Positions 51,280 to 54,055 of a stretch of 54,055 nt of DNA are shown piece by piece. The first letter of the stretch is position 1. The number at the start of each line of letters is the position of its first letter. The notes under the pieces were generated by a model that was not told where the DNA came from, ran no database searches, and saw nothing but the letters and a program-made list of their open reading frames with translations. Source of the stretch: Demequina gelatinilytica (lineage in GTDB: Bacteria > Actinomycetota > Actinomycetes > Actinomycetales > Demequinaceae); the NCBI RefSeq assembly GCF_000971115.1, contig NZ_BBLV01000020.1, positions 1-54,055 on the forward strand. The letters are read 5' to 3'. Made by a program: the position numbers and the translations under genes.

Positions 51280-52959
51280 ATGCCCGACGCCCTGCACGAT
51301 CGCGCCCGCTACCGCCGCATCCTGCGCTTCGCCGCCCGCCACCTCCTGGTGATCTGGTGGTACGAGCTGTTCATGCCGCGATTCGGCATGCGGGGCATCG
51401 CCGACCGCACGCGCGAGGCCAGGATGCAGTCCTTCGCCCGCCGGTTCCGGGTGCTCGCGGTGGAGCTCGGCGGCCTCATGATCAAGCTGGGCCAGTTCCT
51501 CTCGACGCGGCTCGACGTCCTCCCGCCCGAGATCACCCGCGAGCTCGAGGACCTCCAGGACGAGGTCCCGCCGGCGCCGTTCGACGCGATCCATGACCTC
51601 GCGGAGGAGGACTTGGGCGTGCCGCTCGACCAGGTGTTCGCGCGCATCGACAGGGAGCCGATCGCCTCGGCGTCGCTCGGCCAGGTCTACCGGGCGACGC
51701 TCGCGCCGCAGGACGATGCGCTGGCCGGGTTCGCGGATGTGGTGATCAAGGTGCAGCGGCCCGGGATCGCGAGCATCGTCGAGGTCGACCTCGCCGCGCT
51801 CAGGCGCGTGGCGTTCTGGCTGAGCCGCATGCGGGTGGTCTCCCAACGGGTCGACATGCCCGCGCTTGTCGAGGAGTTCGCGCGCGCAAGCCTCGAGGAG
51901 GTCGACTACCTGCACGAGGCGCAGAACGCCGAGCGCTTCGCAGGGATCTTCGAGGGCGATGAGCGCGTGCGCGCGCCGAAGGTGGTGTGGGAGCGGACCA
52001 CGCGGCGCGTCCTCACGCTCGAGGACGTGACCGCGATCAAGATCACGGACCTGGACTCGGTGCGCGAGGCCGGCATCGACCCTCGCGGAGTGGCGAAGGT
52101 CTTCGCGGCCGTGATGTTCGACCAGGTCTTCGAGCACGGCTTCTTCCACGCCGACCCGCACCCGGGGAACCTGTTCGTGACGCCCGGCGCGGAGGGTCCG
52201 GGCGGGCGCGAGTGGCGGCTGACGTTCGTCGACTTCGGGATGATGGGCGAGGTCCCCGACAGCCTTCGTGATGCGTTGCGAGCGCTCTTCCTCGCGTCCG
52301 CCTCCCGCAACGGCCGCGGCATGGTCGAGGCGATGCATCAGGCAGGGGTGCTGCTGCCGAACGCCGACACGCGTGAGCTCGAGCGCGCGCTGACCGCGGT
52401 GTTCGCGAGGTTCGGCGGCATGGGCGTCGCCGAGCTCCGCAGCATCGACCCGCGCGAGTTCCGGCGCTTCGCCCTCGAGTTCAGCGACGTCATGCTCACC
52501 ATGCCGTTCCAGATGCCCGAGAGCTTCCTGCTGCTCATCCGCGCGGTGTCCCTCACCTCGGGCATGTGCAGCTCGCTCGACCCTCAGTACAACGTGTGGG
52601 ACTCGGTCGAGCCGTACGCGAACAAGCTCGTGCGGGAGACCGCGACCAACGTGGTGGGCGACGTCGCACGGCAGGCCGTCGACGCCGCGGGCCTCCTGTG
52701 GAGGATGCCTCAGCGCCTCGACTCGGTGCTCGCCACGGTGGAGAGCGGCAAGGTCGCCGTCACCGTGCCCCATATGGAGGACGCGATCGACCGGGCCGAG
52801 CGCAGCGTGCGTCGTCTCATCTCCGCGCTGATCTTCTGTGCGCTGCTCGTGTCGGGCGCCCGCATGCGGGCCGACGATCCGGGCCTCGGAACGTTCCTCA
52901 TGCTCGCGTCCGTGGTGCCGCTGGTGCATGTGGTGTTCGGGAGGCGCCGACCGCGGTGA
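51280..52959 (+). CDS. UbiB/ABC1/AarF family kinase-like protein
   Basis: 559-aa membrane-associated kinase-like protein. It shows the KxGQ motif in GGLMIKLGQFLSTR, the atypical A-rich nucleotide loop IASASLGQVYRA, VVIKVQRPG, the HADPHPGN catalytic motif and VDFGMMG. Two hydrophobic helices near the C terminus (about residues 510-550) may anchor it. Family members support quinone biosynthesis and lipid metabolism. In actinobacteria the client is often menaquinone-related, but this is not established here. GAGGAGAG precedes the ATG. Confidence 0.93.
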   Translation: MPDALHDRARYRRILRFAARHLLVIWWYELFMPRFGMRGIADRTREARMQSFARRFRVLAVELGGLMIKLGQFLSTRLDVLPPEITRELEDLQDEVPPAPFDAIHDLAEEDLGVPLDQVFARIDREPIASASLGQVYRATLAPQDDALAGFADVVIKVQRPGIASIVEVDLAALRRVAFWLSRMRVVSQRVDMPALVEEFARASLEEVDYLHEAQNAERFAGIFEGDERVRAPKVVWERTTRRVLTLEDVTAIKITDLDSVREAGIDPRGVAKVFAAVMFDQVFEHGFFHADPHPGNLFVTPGAEGPGGREWRLTFVDFGMMGEVPDSLRDALRALFLASASRNGRGMVEAMHQAGVLLPNADTRELERALTAVFARFGGMGVAELRSIDPREFRRFALEFSDVMLTMPFQMPESFLLLIRAVSLTSGMCSSLDPQYNVWDSVEPYANKLVRETATNVVGDVARQAVDAAGLLWRMPQRLDSVLATVESGKVAVTVPHMEDAIDRAERSVRRLISALIFCALLVSGARMRADDPGLGTFLMLASVVPLVHVVFGRRRPR

Positions 52960-52972
52960 TGCACCGCAACGC

Positions 52973-53677
52973 TCAGCCCGATGCGACGTCCACCACGAGG
53001 CGCGGTGGCGAGGTGAGCCAGGTGACGCGATAGGGCCGTGCCCTGTCCAGCCCGAGGCCGACGTGGGTGATGCCCTCGAACCCGCTCAGGAGTCGCGCCT
53101 CCCGGATGGCGCCCTCGGGAGCGCCGAGGACCTGCCGCGGTCCCGCATAGGAGGGTGCGTCGATCGCCTCGCCGTCGACCCAGGCGCCGATGGCGATGTC
53201 GAGCGAGGCGCTGCCCGCGAGGGCCGGGGCGAGGTCCTCGCCCGATCCGTCCAAGGCGAAGGTGGAAGCCGCGTACGGGGTGACCGACCATCCCGGCATC
53301 GCGCCGGGACCGTCGAGCTCGAGCACCCAGCGGTCGTAGCACTCGTGCCGGCCGATGCGCATGGTGACGCCCCATAGCGCGTCACCCGGCGCCGTGCGCA
53401 GGTCGCTCGGCCAGTCGGTTGACGATGCGCTCGGGCCGGTGGAGCCGAACGGCTCGCACGTGCGGCCTGAGGGGGTCGCCTCGCTGCTGGCAGTCGCGGA
53501 GGCCGACGGGGCGGCAGGGGTCGCGGAGGTGCCCGTCGGGGACGCGCTCGGGGCGGCGCCGGACGTCACGATGGCGGGCGGCTCGGTGGAGGGGGCGGTA
53601 GGCGTACCTCCCGTGCAGCCGGACATGAGAGCCGCTGCCACGAGCACAGCGGCTGCCGCACGACGGCCCGCGCCCAT
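52973..53677 (-). CDS. AMIN-like domain lipoprotein
   Basis: 234-aa lipoprotein, lipobox LMSGC (Cys21), then a long Ser/Thr/Pro/Ala linker. The C-terminal 140 residues hold the AMIN-like fold: MRIGRHECYDRWVLELDG, APALAGSASLDIAI, GFEGITHVGLGLDRARPYRV, PRLVVDV. Such domains bind cell-envelope polysaccharide or peptidoglycan in other proteins. One Cys pair could form a disulfide. It is transcribed alone from a leaderless promoter, converging on the kinase gene. Confidence 0.85.
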   Translation of the reverse strand: MGAGRRAAAAVLVAAALMSGCTGGTPTAPSTEPPAIVTSGAAPSASPTGTSATPAAPSASATASSEATPSGRTCEPFGSTGPSASSTDWPSDLRTAPGDALWGVTMRIGRHECYDRWVLELDGPGAMPGWSVTPYAASTFALDGSGEDLAPALAGSASLDIAIGAWVDGEAIDAPSYAGPRQVLGAPEGAIREARLLSGFEGITHVGLGLDRARPYRVTWLTSPPRLVVDVASG

Positions 53678-53683
53678 AGATCC

Positions 53684-53689
53684 AGGCTA
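53684..53689 (-). promoter_or_regulatory. -10 box for the AMIN-like gene, leaderless spacing
   Basis: TAGCCT on the minus strand ends 6 bases before the ATG at 53677. Confidence 0.55.
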
Positions 53690-53828
53690 CGCCGCGAGGG
53701 TCAACGGCACCGGGGGGCAGAATTTGCGCAGCTTTTCGCCCGATTACGCACGCAGGAGGAGGCGCCACGATGGCCGCGCAGCCGTCTACCAGGCAGGATT
53801 CTCGCGACACGCCCGAGATGCACGCGAT

Positions 53829-53858
53829 TTGACGATGCCGCGCGCGGACCCCTAATCT
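53829..53858 (+). promoter_or_regulatory. Strong sigma70-type promoter at the right edge
   Basis: -35 TTGACG (53829-53834), 18-base spacer, -10 TAATCT (53853-53858). The best match to consensus in the window. It directs transcription rightwards into the partial gene at 53941. Confidence 0.65.
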
Positions 53859-53940
53859 CTTACCTGTTGCCGACGACGGAAGCGCCAGGCAGGGACTGAA
53901 GAGGACCTGCAGGAGACGCCCCGGAAGCAACATCGATCCG

Positions 53941-54055
53941 ATGGAAGCGGCGGACATTCGCATGTCCCGCACCACTCGAAGGATCACCGACGAACTCTCA
54001 GACGTTCTTCATCTGGATGATCAGGCCGGAATAGCCGATTTGACAGCGAGAAATG
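53941..54055 (+). CDS. Start of an unknown gene, cut by the window edge
   Basis: A frame open from ATG 53941 to the end (38 codons) encoding MEAADIRMSRTTRRITDEL then SDVLHLDDQAGIADLTARN. It sits about 76 bases behind the strong promoter. The base composition is less GC-rich than neighbours. A second ATG at 53962 (MSRTTRR) is possible. The family cannot be told from this fragment. Confidence 0.4.
   Translation, partial: MEAADIRMSRTTRRITDELSDVLHLDDQAGIADLTARN

Noticed and set aside
53770..53832. 20-codon frame behind a strong GGAGGAGG site
   Set aside because: Too short to judge, not clearly linked to a downstream gene, and the strong promoter begins at its stop codon.

Overview
The window is about 54 kb of very GC-rich, densely packed DNA from a high-GC Actinomycetota. 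The gene families and order (an actinobacterial Tad-type pilus locus, DUF4244 pilin, a membrane pyrophosphatase, topA, tmk-holB, a TAP-like lipoprotein hydrolase and tRNA-Thr) are typical of that phylum. Codon use and content suggest Micrococcales, but the genus cannot be read from the sequence. No insertion sequence, prophage or CRISPR array was seen.

Layout. (1) 1-5844: a partial lipoprotein gene diverges from a four-gene oligopeptide/nickel-type ABC importer operon, whose two ATPases are fused in one protein. (2) 6022-9683: acetyl-CoA synthetase and small secreted or unknown proteins. (3) 9774-15666: a HAD phosphatase, then a Tad/Flp pilus locus (tadA, a fused tadB-tadC, a DUF4244 pilin, two TadE-like pseudopilins) that is interrupted by an antisense lipoprotein gene and a ClC channel gene. 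(4) 15935-18290: an ECF sigma factor with a membrane-anchored partner. (5) 18449-26773: H+-pyrophosphatase, two membrane-tethered L7/L12-CTD-like proteins, an MFS transporter, an M20 peptidase, a GNAT enzyme and a class I methyltransferase. (6) 26774-30811: an orphan nrdG behind a 450-bp leader, a two-TM protein, a membrane-anchored winged-helix regulator and an inositol monophosphatase-family gene. (7) 30979-39958: topA, a second ECF sigma factor with a transmembrane ankyrin-like partner, a Gfo/Idh/MocA oxidoreductase, tmk, holB, a secreted hydrolase and tRNA-Thr(CGT). (8) 40216-48217: catabolism of 4-hydroxybenzoate through protocatechuate 4,5-cleavage (pobA, IclR and LysR regulators, ligI, fused ligAB, ligC, an aldo/keto reductase). 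(9) 48354-54055: a Trypco1-like plus CHAT-protease membrane module, a PadR regulator, a UbiB/ABC1 kinase, an AMIN-like lipoprotein and the start of an unknown gene.

How genes work together. PobA makes protocatechuate, LigAB opens the ring, LigC oxidises the semialdehyde to 2-pyrone-4,6-dicarboxylate and LigI hydrolyses it. The later steps (hydratase, aldolase) are not in the window. The two ECF sigma genes each sit directly before a transmembrane protein and share a similar upstream CAAC-N17-CGT element, which suggests two autoregulated extracytoplasmic sensing pairs.

Two window-wide signals stand out. About ten genes have a TAnnnT -10 box 6-7 nt before the start codon, the signature of leaderless mRNAs. 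The octamer GACGATGC occurs about 36 times by eye, far above base-composition expectation. The best candidates for undescribed biology are the Trypco1/CHAT module, the ankyrin-coupled ECF system, the paired membrane L7/L12-like proteins and the octamer.
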